This document shows, in pieces, positions 15,389 through 24,900 of a stretch of DNA of 33,186 bases. Numbering within the stretch: position 1 is the first letter of the stretch; each line of letters starts with the position of its first letter. The position numbers were made by a program, and so were the translations under genes. A model generated the notes under the pieces. It was not told where the DNA came from. It was given only the letters and a program-made list of their open reading frames with translations, and searched no databases. Origin of the DNA: JBGQOG01 sp052113705 (lineage in GTDB: Bacteria > Pseudomonadota > Alphaproteobacteria > Rhodobacterales > Rhodobacteraceae); assembly GCF_052113705.1 (NCBI RefSeq), contig NZ_JBGQOG010000033.1:1-33186 (forward strand). Direction: 5' to 3'.

Positions 15389-16381
15389 ATGAACCACAAG
15401 GAACTGGCGCAAATCACGGCCCTCGCTTCGCTCACACTCGCGGCGAGTCTGACCATTGGCGTCTCGGGCGCTGCGGCGCAGACGACGCTGACGGTGACGC
15501 ATTCCTCACCCGCCGACAGCCATTTCGGCGTCGCGGCGACCGCGTTCAAGGAGGTGATCGAGAAAGAGACGAATGGCGCGATCAACGTCGTCATTCAGCG
15601 CGTTGACAACGAGCGCGAGGCGATCGAGAGCACCCAGCTTGGCGCGCAGGAATGCGCCATGGGCTCGGCGGGACCGCTGGGCAATTTCATTCCCGAGACC
15701 CGCGTGCTTGATGTGCCGTTCCTGTTTGACAGCTATGCTCATGCGCGCGGCGTGCTCGACAGCGAGATCGGCGATGAGCTTTTGGCGAAATTCGACGCAA
15801 GCGGCCTCAAGGGTGTGGCCTGGCTGGAAAATGGCTTTCGCAACCTGACCACGGGCACCAAGACCGTCAGCGGGCCGGAAGACATGCGCGGCATGAAAAT
15901 CCGCACGATGGAAAACGAGGTGCATATGAAAGCCTGGCAGGCGGCGGGCGTTTTGCCGACGCCGATGGCCTTCTCCGAGCTGCCCTCGGCACTGCAACAA
16001 GGCACGGTGGACGGGCAGGAAAACCCGATCCCGGTCATTCTCGCCAACAATCTCGATATGATGCAAAAGCACCTCTATCTGACCCGCCACGTCTATTCGC
16101 CGGGTATCTTGCTGTGCAATCTCGACTTTGTCGAAGGGCTTGATGACGCCGGGCGCAAGGCCGTTCAGGACGGTGCGAAAGCGGCAGTGGCGGCCAACCG
16201 CGCGCGCGTTGAGCAAGATGAAACGCAAGGGATCGAAACCCTGCGCGGGCGCGGCATCGAGGTGGTCGAGATCACCGACCGTGACGCGTTCCGCGATGCG
16301 ATGTCGGCGGCAAATGCCGATTTCGACGCGCAATTCGGGGCTGATCTGCTCAAGCGCATCCGCGACTGGAAGGCGCAATGA
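15389..16381 (+). CDS. TRAP transporter substrate-binding protein (DctP type)
   Basis: Periplasmic binding protein of a tripartite ATP-independent importer; 330 residues. A Sec signal spans 1-30 (cleavage near Ala-Ala-Ala-Gln). Family blocks include the THSSPADSHFG start of the mature protein, MRGMKIRT with the Arg that usually binds a carboxylate, and GTVDGQENPIPV. The carboxylate-binding Arg suggests an organic acid ligand. GGGAGGA lies eight bases before ATG 15389. An upstream open frame to 15182 is the shadow of the aldehyde dehydrogenase. It overlaps dctQ by four bases. Confidence 0.93.
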   Translation: MNHKELAQITALASLTLAASLTIGVSGAAAQTTLTVTHSSPADSHFGVAATAFKEVIEKETNGAINVVIQRVDNEREAIESTQLGAQECAMGSAGPLGNFIPETRVLDVPFLFDSYAHARGVLDSEIGDELLAKFDASGLKGVAWLENGFRNLTTGTKTVSGPEDMRGMKIRTMENEVHMKAWQAAGVLPTPMAFSELPSALQQGTVDGQENPIPVILANNLDMMQKHLYLTRHVYSPGILLCNLDFVEGLDDAGRKAVQDGAKAAVAANRARVEQDETQGIETLRGRGIEVVEITDRDAFRDAMSAANADFDAQFGADLLKRIRDWKAQ

Positions 16382-16869
16382 GCACAATTGTCACGTTGAT
16401 ACGGCGTGTCGACGCGACAGTCGCGATGGGGGTGGCGGTGGCCGCCTCCGTCGCTCTCGCGGTCGCGGCGCTGGCGAGCTTTTGGCAGGTGATGGGGCGG
16501 TTTGTGTTCCAGGTTCCTGCCACATGGTCCGAGGCGCTGACCCGCATTGCGCTGATCTGGATGGTGATGCTCGGGATCTCGACCGCGCTGCGGGCGGGGG
16601 CTTTCGTCGCGATTGATCTGCTGCGCGATGCGCTGCGCGGCCGGTTGCGGTTTGCCCTTCAACTCGCGATCACGCTCGCCTGCCTGTTCCTGTTCGCGAC
16701 GCTGTTCTGGCTCGGCTGGGAGATGGCGCTTCGGGTGCAGCGGCAAGAGATGGCGGGGCTAGGAATTTCGATGAGCTGGGGCTATGCCGCCATCCCCGTC
16801 GGATCGGTTTTCGCAGGCCTCGGCGTCCTGGCCCATTTCTTGCAACATGCGAAGAGGATTGCATCATGA
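16378..16869 (+). CDS. TRAP transporter small membrane subunit (DctQ type)
   Basis: The four-helix small permease subunit of the importer, 163 residues. Hydrophobic stretches fall at about 14-36, 55-76, 91-112 and 132-155. The family pattern WSEALTRIALIWMVMLG follows the first helix. Both ends overlap: ATGA is shared with the dctP stop, and CATGA with the dctM start, so the three TRAP genes are translationally coupled. Confidence 0.92.
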   Translation: MSTIVTLIRRVDATVAMGVAVAASVALAVAALASFWQVMGRFVFQVPATWSEALTRIALIWMVMLGISTALRAGAFVAIDLLRDALRGRLRFALQLAITLACLFLFATLFWLGWEMALRVQRQEMAGLGISMSWGYAAIPVGSVFAGLGVLAHFLQHAKRIAS

Positions 16870-18143
16870 CCGGCGCGATGATGACCGCGATGCTGGTGCT
16901 GTTCGCGATTTCGGTGCCGATTGCGATTGCGCTGTGTCTGGCATCGATGGTGGGGCTGTTTGGTTTCACGACCTTGCCCGCGATTATCCTGCCGCAGCAG
17001 ATCTTTATCGCGCTGGATAAATTTCCGCTGGCCGCGATCCCGTTCTTCATTCTGGCAGGCAATCTGATGGAGGTCGGCGGCATGTCGCGCCGCCTCGTGG
17101 AATTCGCCCGCGCCTTTGTCGGGCCGCTGCAAGGTGGCCTGGCGGCGACCTGCGTGCTGACCTGCATGATGTTCTCGGCGATCTCCGGCTCGAGCATTGC
17201 AACCATGTTCGCGGTGGGCACGGTGCTGATCCCGGCGATGCGCCACTATGGCTATCCTGTCGGGTTCACAGCTGCGCTGATGGCGGTCTCGGCGGAGCTG
17301 GGCGTGATCATTCCACCCTCGATCCCGATGATCCTCTACGGCGTGGCCACGCAAACCTCGATCCCCGCGCTGTTCCTTGCCGGGGTGTTGCCGGGCCTGC
17401 TGATCGCGGGGGCGCTTTTGGTCACTGTGTTGGTCTGGTGCCGTCTGAAGGGCTGGGGCCAGCGCGATGGCGACGGCCGCCTTGACCGCTGGACCGCCAC
17501 GCGCCGTGCCATCTGGGCGCTGCTGATGCCGGTGCTGATCATGGGCGGGATCTATGGCGGCGTCACCACGCCGACCGAGGCGAGCATCATCGCCGTCGCC
17601 TATGCGCTGCTTGTCGGGTTTGTGCTGCACCGCGAAATGAGCTGGGTGATGATGCGGGACGCCTGGCGGCGTTCGGTGGTCACCGCTTCGGTGATCATGT
17701 TCATCATCGGCTCGGCCAGCGTTCTGGGCTATCTGCTCAACCGTCAAGGCGTGCCCGATGCGGCGGCGCTCTGGCTGACCAGCTCGTTTGAGGGGCCGCA
17801 TGCGCTGATGCTGGCGGTGAACCTGATGCTTTTCGTGGTGGGGATGTTCATCGAGACGGGGGCCAGCATCATGGTTCTTGGCCCGATCCTGCAGGAGGCC
17901 GCGGTGCGTCTGGGGATCGATTCCGTGCATTTTGGCACGGTGATGATCGTCAATCTGGCGCTCGGCATGATCACGCCGCCGCTGGGCGTCAATCTCTTCG
18001 CCGCCGCACAGATCGCGCAATGTTCGGTCACGGTGATGCTGCGCCCGCTTCTGGTCTTTGTCGCGGTGATCATCGCCTGCCTCCTGGTGATCAGCTTCGT
18101 GCCCGCGATCTCGCTGACGCTGCCGGGGCTCATGACACGCTGA
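16866..18143 (+). CDS. TRAP transporter large membrane subunit (DctM type)
   Basis: The main sodium-coupled transport subunit, 425 residues with about 12 membrane segments. Typical DctM sequences are present: FFILAGNLMEVGGMSRRLVEF, MFSAISGSSIATMFAVG, VIIPPSIPMILYG, GGVTTPTEASIIA and GMITPPLGVNLF. It starts inside the dctQ stop (four-base overlap). With DctP and DctQ it forms a full importer, probably for the carboxylate used by this operon. Confidence 0.94.
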   Translation: MTGAMMTAMLVLFAISVPIAIALCLASMVGLFGFTTLPAIILPQQIFIALDKFPLAAIPFFILAGNLMEVGGMSRRLVEFARAFVGPLQGGLAATCVLTCMMFSAISGSSIATMFAVGTVLIPAMRHYGYPVGFTAALMAVSAELGVIIPPSIPMILYGVATQTSIPALFLAGVLPGLLIAGALLVTVLVWCRLKGWGQRDGDGRLDRWTATRRAIWALLMPVLIMGGIYGGVTTPTEASIIAVAYALLVGFVLHREMSWVMMRDAWRRSVVTASVIMFIIGSASVLGYLLNRQGVPDAAALWLTSSFEGPHALMLAVNLMLFVVGMFIETGASIMVLGPILQEAAVRLGIDSVHFGTVMIVNLALGMITPPLGVNLFAAAQIAQCSVTVMLRPLLVFVAVIIACLLVISFVPAISLTLPGLMTR

Positions 18144-18153
18144 CCCGGCGCAA

Positions 18154-18185
18154 GGGGGCGGTCTTCGCAAGGGGAGATCGCCCCC
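18154..18185 (+). terminator. Hairpin after the TRAP genes
   Basis: GGGGGCGGTCT and AGATCGCCCCC form a 10-11 bp stem with one mismatch and an 8-base or larger loop, followed by GACCTTTCT. It may reduce, rather than stop, reading into the D-lactate dehydrogenase gene. Confidence 0.55.
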
Positions 18186-18273
18186 GACCTTTCTCAAATA
18201 CCCACCCTTCAAAGCCTTCCGGCCTTTCAAAAGTACCGGCCTTTCTCACCTGCTGCCTACAAGGATTTTTCCG

Positions 18274-19971
18274 ATGTCCGCCGCCATGCCCGAGCTCTTG
18301 ATTCAGTCCCTGCGCGAGATTGCGGGGCATCGGCATGTCCATACCGGCGCACGCGCGACGCGACGGTTCCGCAAGGGCTATCGCTACGGGGATGGCGAGA
18401 TTCTGGCGGCGGTCGCCCCCGCTAACCTGATGGAAAAATGGCGTGTGCTGCAGGCCTGCGTCGCCGCAGATGTGGCAATCATCTTTCAGGCGGCGAACAC
18501 CGGGCTGACGGGGGGATCGACACCGTTTGGCACAGGCTATGATCGCCCCATCGTCATCATCAGCACGCTGCGGATCACGCGGATCGACCTTTTGGCGGGG
18601 GGCGCGCAGGTGCTCTGCCTGCCCGGTGCGACGCTCGATCAACTTGAGCGGCGGCTCAAACCGCTGGGCCGCGAGCCGCATTCGGTGATCGGCTCAAGCT
18701 GTATCGGCGCCTCGGTGACGGGGGGCGTGTGCAACAATTCGGGTGGCTCTTTGGTGCAGCGCGGCCCCGCCTATACCGAGCTTGCGCTTTATGCGCAGGT
18801 GGATGCGCAGGGGCGGCTGCATCTGGTCAATCATCTCGGGATCGATCTGGGCGCGCACCCCGAGGAGATCCTGTCGCGGCTGGACGCGGGACAGTATTCC
18901 GAGGCCGATGTCCGCGCACCCGAGGGGGCGCTGGCCTCCGATACCGCCTATAAAACCCATGTCCGCGATGTCGAGGCGGCCACGCCCGCGCGGTTCAACG
19001 CCGATCCGCGCCGCCATTACGAGGCCTCTGGCTCGGCGGGCCGGATCGGGGTGTTTGCGCTGCGCCTCGATACTTTCCCCGTCGCCGCGCAGGAGCAGGT
19101 GTTTTACGTCGGCAGCAATGACCCCGCCGATCTGGCGGCGATCCGGCGGCATGTGCTGACGCAGTTCAAAACCCTGCCGATTGCGGGTGAATACATGCAC
19201 AAGGACGCGTTCCGCGCGGCGCAGGTCTATGGCAAGGATCTGTTCATGTTCATCCGCGCCTTTGGCAGCGTGAACGTCCCGCGCGCCTTTGCGGCCAAAA
19301 GCTGGTTCGACGGGGTGACCGAGGCGCTGGGGCTGGGCAAGACCCTGTCCGACCGCCTGTTGCAAGGCGCCATGCGGGTGATGCCAGAGCATCTGCCCAA
19401 GCGGCTGATCGCTTACCGCGACCGATATGCCCACCATCTGATCCTGCGCACGGGCGATGCGGGGATCGGCGAAATGCGCGCCTATCTCAGCTCTTTCCTG
19501 CCCAACCAGCAGGGCGATTTCATCGAATGCACGCCAAAGGAAGGCGAGGCTGCGCTGCTCAACCGCTTCACCTCCGGCAGCGCGATCGTGCGGTACCGTG
19601 CGGTGCATCCCGCAACAGTGGAGGATATTGTCGCGCTTGATGTCGCCCTGCCGCGCAATACTTTGGAGTGGTTCGAGACGCTGCCGCCGAAGATCGACGC
19701 GCGGATCGCGCTGAAGATCTATGTCGGGCATTTCCTGTGCCATGTGATGCATCAGGAATATCTGGTCAAAAAGGGCACGGATTGCGCGGCACTCGAACAT
19801 GAGGTCTGCGCGCTCTTGGATGCCCGTGGGGCCGAATATCCGGCGGAGCATAATGTCGGCCATCTTTACGCGGCGAAACCGGCGCTCACGGCGTTTTACC
19901 GCACTCTCGATCCGACCAACCGCTTCAACCCCGGCATTGGCAAAACCTCGAAATGTCGGGACTGGCATTAG
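18274..19971 (+). CDS. dld: FAD-dependent, quinone-linked D-lactate dehydrogenase (Dld type)
   Basis: A peripheral membrane flavoprotein that oxidises D-lactate, or a related D-2-hydroxyacid, to the 2-oxoacid and passes electrons to quinone. Length (565) is close to E. coli Dld (571). The FAD-binding pattern includes QAANTGLTGGSTPFG (about 70-84) and GSSCIGASVTGGVCNNSGGS. The C-terminal substrate domain contains DFIECTPKEGEAALLNRF and ends with the family tail LDPTNRFNPGIGKTSK. No signal peptide or clear membrane helix is seen, as in E. coli. ATG 18274 follows AAGGA at nine bases. The 130-bp gap from dctM has a hairpin, so it may also have its own promoter. Confidence 0.92.
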   Translation: MSAAMPELLIQSLREIAGHRHVHTGARATRRFRKGYRYGDGEILAAVAPANLMEKWRVLQACVAADVAIIFQAANTGLTGGSTPFGTGYDRPIVIISTLRITRIDLLAGGAQVLCLPGATLDQLERRLKPLGREPHSVIGSSCIGASVTGGVCNNSGGSLVQRGPAYTELALYAQVDAQGRLHLVNHLGIDLGAHPEEILSRLDAGQYSEADVRAPEGALASDTAYKTHVRDVEAATPARFNADPRRHYEASGSAGRIGVFALRLDTFPVAAQEQVFYVGSNDPADLAAIRRHVLTQFKTLPIAGEYMHKDAFRAAQVYGKDLFMFIRAFGSVNVPRAFAAKSWFDGVTEALGLGKTLSDRLLQGAMRVMPEHLPKRLIAYRDRYAHHLILRTGDAGIGEMRAYLSSFLPNQQGDFIECTPKEGEAALLNRFTSGSAIVRYRAVHPATVEDIVALDVALPRNTLEWFETLPPKIDARIALKIYVGHFLCHVMHQEYLVKKGTDCAALEHEVCALLDARGAEYPAEHNVGHLYAAKPALTAFYRTLDPTNRFNPGIGKTSKCRDWH

Positions 19972-20044
19972 GCTCAGGACACAGTGATATCCGTGGCGCT
20001 GGGGAATTCACGCCTTCAGAAATGGGGCGGTGACAGGCGCGATC

Positions 20045-20590
20045 TCTTCTGGCGGGCCGATGCGCAGCTGGCCCGTCTGGCCCCGTCTTTCCCGGGCCGC
20101 ACGGAAAGCCCCGGGCTGATGACAAGCGGGTGCTGAGCGGGATTTTCTTCAACCGCAATGGCTTGTCTTGGCCTGACGCTTTTGCTGCATATCGTCATCG
20201 CCCAACGCTCTGCAGCCGCTGGAAGCGTTGGAGCGAAAAGGGCTTCTTCGCGCGGAGGCTGGCCGGGCGGACGGCGGAGCAGGGCGAGAAGGCGAATGTG
20301 ATGATCGATGCTGCATCGCTGACGGCCCACTGAACGGTGGCCAATATGGCCACCACAAGGGGGGGCGGCGCGCAGAGGGGCAGCCTGATCGGTCACATGC
20401 GAAGGGGAAGGCGCATTGATCCGGGGGACCATTTTGCCCCGTAGCGGGGCGGCATAAGCACGACGCTGGACGTCATTTGCGACAGCCAAGGGCGACCGGT
20501 TGACCTGTTCGTCACAGCCGGACAGATCCGCAATTGCCTCGGCGCACGGGCTTTGCTGTCGGCCTGCCAAAGGTCGACTGGTTACCCAGG
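20045..20590 (+). pseudogene. Decayed IS5-family (IS427-like) transposase, N-terminal and middle parts
   Basis: Stretches of transposase are legible in several frames: DLFWRADAQLARLAPSFPG, then SGIFFNRNGLSWPDAFAAY and SRWKRWSEKGFFARRLAG with AEQGEKANVMIDAASLTAH (20130-20333), then TTLDVICDSQGRPVDLF, VTAGQIRNC and LPKVDWL. Several frameshifts and stops separate them, so the gene is dead. The sequence ends near the LPKVDWL part. It lies directly before the RND adaptor gene. A C-terminal part of the same kind of transposase lies at 28600-28815 on the other strand. Confidence 0.82.
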
Positions 20591-20723
20591 CATCGCAACC
20601 ATCGCCTTCCTCAAAGCGGCCTCTTCTCGGCGATGCGATCTCCACAATATCTCCACGAAATCTCGGCGGTCCGTCCACCGCAAGATATCAAGAACCTGCG
20701 GCACGAAACCGATGGGACGCAAC

Positions 20724-21932
20724 ATGGCACGCCGCACGACCTTGATTCTCTCGCTTCTTGGCCTGATGGCCGGAACACTGGCCCTGGCCAGCCTGTCCGA
20801 GCGCCCGGATGCGCCATTGGCGGAGGAGGCGGGACCAGAGATGACGGTCCGGCTGACCGTCGAAACGGTTCAGCGCGAGCGGGTGATCCTCGAGACGCAG
20901 CGCTCTGGCCGGGTTGCGGCCTTTCGGCGGGTCGAGATCCGTCCGCAGGTGGGCGGTCTGATTCTGGAACGGCATGTGAAAGAAGGAACCCGGATACCGG
21001 TTGGCGAGGTTCTGTTTCGCGTCGATCCGGCACCGCTCAAGGCTGATCTCGGTGTCGCGGATGCGACGCTCGCGCGGGCCGAAGTGGCCGAAGCCCATGC
21101 GCGCCGCGCCGTTGACCGCGCGGATGCCTTGCTCGCCCAGAATGCGGTCAGCCGCGAAAAGAACGATGCGGCGCATAACGATCTTTTGCTTGCCCGGGCA
21201 GGTGTCGCGGAAGCGCGCGCATTGGTCGCGCGCAAGCGGCTGGATCTGGGGTTTGCGACCCTGCGCGCGCCGATCAATGGCTATGTCGCGGCCGGGCTCG
21301 CGGATGTCGGCGCGCTTGCATCCCCCGGCAGCGAAAAGCCGCTGGCGGTGCTGCAGGACCTTGAGAAGGTTTTTGTCGACCTGCGGCTGCCCGCAAAAGA
21401 TCTGGATGCCTTCCTGCTTGCCGCAGAGACCGGGGTGGGAGAGGTGCGGATTTTCCCGGATCTCAACGGATCAGCCCCCATGTCGGCTCCCACATCGTCC
21501 CCCATGTCGGCTCCCATGTCTGCCCCGATGATTGGCCAGCTCAAATTCTCCGATGTCATCGTCGATCCGGGAACCGGATATGTCAGCGTCCGCATTGAGG
21601 TCGCCAACCCGGATCTTGCCTTGTTGCCCGGCATGTTCGTGCGCGCAACACTGCCCTACGGCGTGCTTCCCGACGCGCTTTTGGTGCCCGAAGAGGCGGT
21701 CTTGCGGACGGCGGGCGGCAGGGCGCAGTTGGTCATTGTCTCGCCGGAGGCCAGGGCCATGCGCCGGGACGTTGCGCTTGGCGCCCGCATCGGCAATCGC
21801 ATCGTCATCGCCTCGGGTCTGATGCCCGGCGAGACCGTGGCGATCCGCGGTCAGGACCGCGTGCCCGAGGGGGGCGTGACAGCGGTCACGACCCATGCCG
21901 CCGACGCTCCGACATCCCATCCCCAACGCTGA
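20724..21932 (+). CDS. RND efflux periplasmic adaptor (membrane fusion protein)
   Basis: Links the inner-membrane RND pump to an outer-membrane channel; about 402 residues. An N-terminal hydrophobic stretch (about 6-24) serves as signal or anchor; there is no lipobox. The lipoyl/hairpin region follows (VEIRPQVGGLILERHVKEG, then a long helical hairpin rich in Ala, Arg and Glu), and the second lipoyl half includes FATLRAPINGYVAAG. Between the barrel strands lies an inserted run of five four-residue units (Ser-Ala-Pro-Met like), coded by a 12-bp tandem repeat. ATG 20712 is an alternative start; neither has a strong ribosome site. It lies 12 bp before the pump gene, directly after the IS5 relic. 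Confidence 0.9.
   Translation: MARRTTLILSLLGLMAGTLALASLSERPDAPLAEEAGPEMTVRLTVETVQRERVILETQRSGRVAAFRRVEIRPQVGGLILERHVKEGTRIPVGEVLFRVDPAPLKADLGVADATLARAEVAEAHARRAVDRADALLAQNAVSREKNDAAHNDLLLARAGVAEARALVARKRLDLGFATLRAPINGYVAAGLADVGALASPGSEKPLAVLQDLEKVFVDLRLPAKDLDAFLLAAETGVGEVRIFPDLNGSAPMSAPTSSPMSAPMSAPMIGQLKFSDVIVDPGTGYVSVRIEVANPDLALLPGMFVRATLPYGVLPDALLVPEEAVLRTAGGRAQLVIVSPEARAMRRDVALGARIGNRIVIASGLMPGETVAIRGQDRVPEGGVTAVTTHAADAPTSHPQR
21471..21530 (+). repeat. In-frame 12-bp tandem repeat in the adaptor gene
   Basis: Five 12-base units, from TCAGCCCCCATG to TCTGCCCCGATG, run without gap from 21471 to 21530. They encode SAPM, SAPT, SSPM, SAPM and SAPM. Copy number changes would add or remove four residues without shifting the frame. 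Confidence 0.9.
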
Positions 21933-21944
21933 AAGACAGGTGCC

Positions 21945-24900
21945 ATGTCGCAATTTTTCATTCTGCGCCCGGTCTTTGCCTGGGTGATCGCAATCTTCAT
22001 CGCGCTTGCCGGGATCGTGGCGATCCCGCGCCTGCCTGTCGCGCGCTTCCCCGATATCGCGCCGCCGAGCGTGAGCATTTTCACCACATACGCCGGGGCC
22101 GATGCACAGACGGTCAGTGACAGCGTGATCCGCCCGATTGAAAAGGAACTCTCCAGCGTCAAGAACGTGCTCTATTACCAGTCCAGCGTGGACGCGACCG
22201 GGGGCGCGAGCATTTCCGTCACTTTAAAACCGGGCACAAACCCGGAAATGGCACAGGTCGAGGTGCAGAACCGGCTGAAGAATGCCGAAGCCCTGCTGCC
22301 CGATCCCGTGCGCCGTGCGGGTCTCGGGGTCGAGGCGGCAGAGTCAGGCTTTTTGATGGTCATCACGCTCAAGTCCCGCGATGGCGCGACGGACGAACTC
22401 AGCCTTGGCGAATATCTGACCCGCAATCTGGCCGAAGAGCTCAAGCGGGTCCCCGGCGTCGGACGTATTCAGCAATTCGGGTCGGACCGCGCGCTGCGGG
22501 TCTGGGTCGATCCGGCGAAGCTCACGGCGTACGGGCTGAGCATGTCCGATGTCACCGAGGCAATCAGGCGCGAGAACGCGCAGGCCGCCCCCGGCCGGGT
22601 GGGCGATGAACCGGCGATTCCGGGTACCCGGATATCGACGCCGCTGGTGATCCGCGGGCAGTTGACCTCGCCCGAGGCCTTTGCCGCCATCCCGTTGCGC
22701 GCCAATGCCGACGGGGCGCGCCTTGTGCTGGGCGATGTTGCCCGGCTGGAGATGGGCGCGCAATCCATGGCGTTCAGCGTCAGCAGCAATGGCAAACCCG
22801 CCGCCGCCGCCGCGATCCAGATGTCGCCCGGTGCCAATGCCGTCAGCACCTCCGCCGCGATTGAAAACCGGCTGGCCGAGCTGCGCCTTGCGATGCCCGA
22901 GGACATGGAGGTCTCGATCTCCTACAACACCGCGCCCTTCGTGAAAGTGTCGATCGCCAAGGTGATCCATACGCTGATCGAGGCGATGGTGCTGGTCTTT
23001 CTGGTGATCCTGCTGTTCCTGCAGAAACTGCGCTACACGCTGATCCCGACCATCGTCGCACCCGTTGCGCTGTTGGGGACTTTCGCGGTGATGGCGCTGG
23101 CGGGCTATTCGATCAACATGCTGACCATGTTCGGCATGGTGCTGGCCATTGGCATCATCGTCGATGACGCCATCGTCGTTGTCGAAACCGTCGAGCGGAT
23201 CATGGCGCAGCAAGGTTTGTCGCCCCGCGCCGCAACCCAACAGGCGATGCGCGAGATTTCGGGCGCGATCGTCGGCATCACACTGGTTCTGGTCGCGGTC
23301 TTCCTGCCGATGGGGCTGGCCAGCGGATCGGTTGGCGCGATCTACCGTCAGTTCACCCTGTCGATGGCGGTGTCGATCCTGTTTTCGGCCTTCCTTGCCC
23401 TCACCCTGACGCCCGCGCTGTGCGCCACGCTCTTGAAACCCGTCACCGGACATGGCGCGGCGCGCGGCTTTTTCGGCTGGTTCAACCGTGGCTTTGAGGC
23501 GCTGACCCGCCGCTATACCGGCTGGGTCGGCCTGACATTGCGGCGGGGCGGGCGGATGCTGGTGCTCTATCTCGTGCTGATCGGGGCCATGGCGGTGGGC
23601 TACATGCGCCTGCCGACCTCTTTCGTCCCGGAGGAGGATCAGGGAAGTTTCATGGCAATGTTCGAGCTTCCCGCAGGCGCCACCGCCGAGCGCACAAGGG
23701 CCGTGATCTCCGCCTATGAGGCCCATACCGCGACCCGTCCCAACATCACCGAGAACACGGTGATCCTCGGCTTTGGCTTCTCGGGCTCGGGCCCGAATGC
23801 GGCGCAGGCCTTCACCAGCATGAAAGACTGGGGCGCACGCACGACCAGTGTCGATGCGGAAATCGCCGCCGCAGAGGCCGCTATGGCCGAGCTTCCCGAA
23901 GGCACCGCGATGATCATGAAGCCCCCGGCAATCGAAGCGCTGGGCACCACTTCGGGCTTCTCGCTGCGTCTGGAGGATCGCGCCAATGCGGGTCCGGCCG
24001 CGCTGAAAGCGGCCGAGGCGCAGCTGATTGCCCTTGCTCAGGACAGCGCGCTGCTCTCTGGCGTGATGAGCGCGGGCCTGCCCGATGGGATGAGCATCAA
24101 CCTCGCGATCGACCGCGACAAGGCTCAGACCTTCGGCCTGGCGTTCGACACGATCCGCGAGACGATCGGCATGGCAATCGGGTCGGTTTACGTGAACGAC
24201 TTCCCCAATCAGGGGCGGATGCAACAGGTGATCGTGCAGGCGGATGCCCCGGCCCGGATGCATGTCGAAGACGTGCTGCGGCTGGAACTGCGCAATCGTG
24301 ACGGTGGCATGGTGCCCCTGTCCGAGGTGGTGACCCCGGTCTGGGAAGATACGCCGCAGCAACTCAACCGCTACAACGGCTATCCGGCCGCGCCGATCTC
24401 GGGCGAGGCGGCGCGCGGGGTGTCCAGCGGGGCGGCCATGGCGGAGATGGAGCGGCTGGTAAAAATGCTGCCACAGGGTTTTGCGGTGGAATGGACCGGA
24501 CAATCGCTGCAGGAAAAGCAATCGGCCCATCAGGCGCCGATGTTGCTGGCGGCCTCGATGCTGATCGTGTTCCTGGTGCTGGCGGCGCTCTATGAAAGCT
24601 GGTCGCTGCCGTTCTCGGTGATGATGGTGGTGCCCTTGGGGGTTTTGGGGGCGGTGAGCGCCGTGCTGCTGCGCGGGGCGGATAATGACGTGTTCTTCAA
24701 GGTCGGGCTTGTCACCATCATCGGGCTTTCCGCCAAGAATGCGATCCTCATGGTGGAATATGCCCGCCACCTGCGCGCACAGGGCATGGGCCTGCATCGC
24801 GCCATCCTGAAGGCCGCGCGCTTGCGCCTGCGGCCGATCCTCATGACATCGCTTGCGTTTATTCTGGGGGTCGTGCCGCTGATGATGGCGCAAGGGGCCG

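Noticed and set aside
13639..15594. 651-codon open frame on the minus strand
   Set aside because: Shadow of the aldehyde dehydrogenase and dctP genes, with no family motif.
16782..18230. 482-codon open frame on the minus strand
   Set aside because: Antisense to dctM, low-complexity His/Arg/Asp composition.
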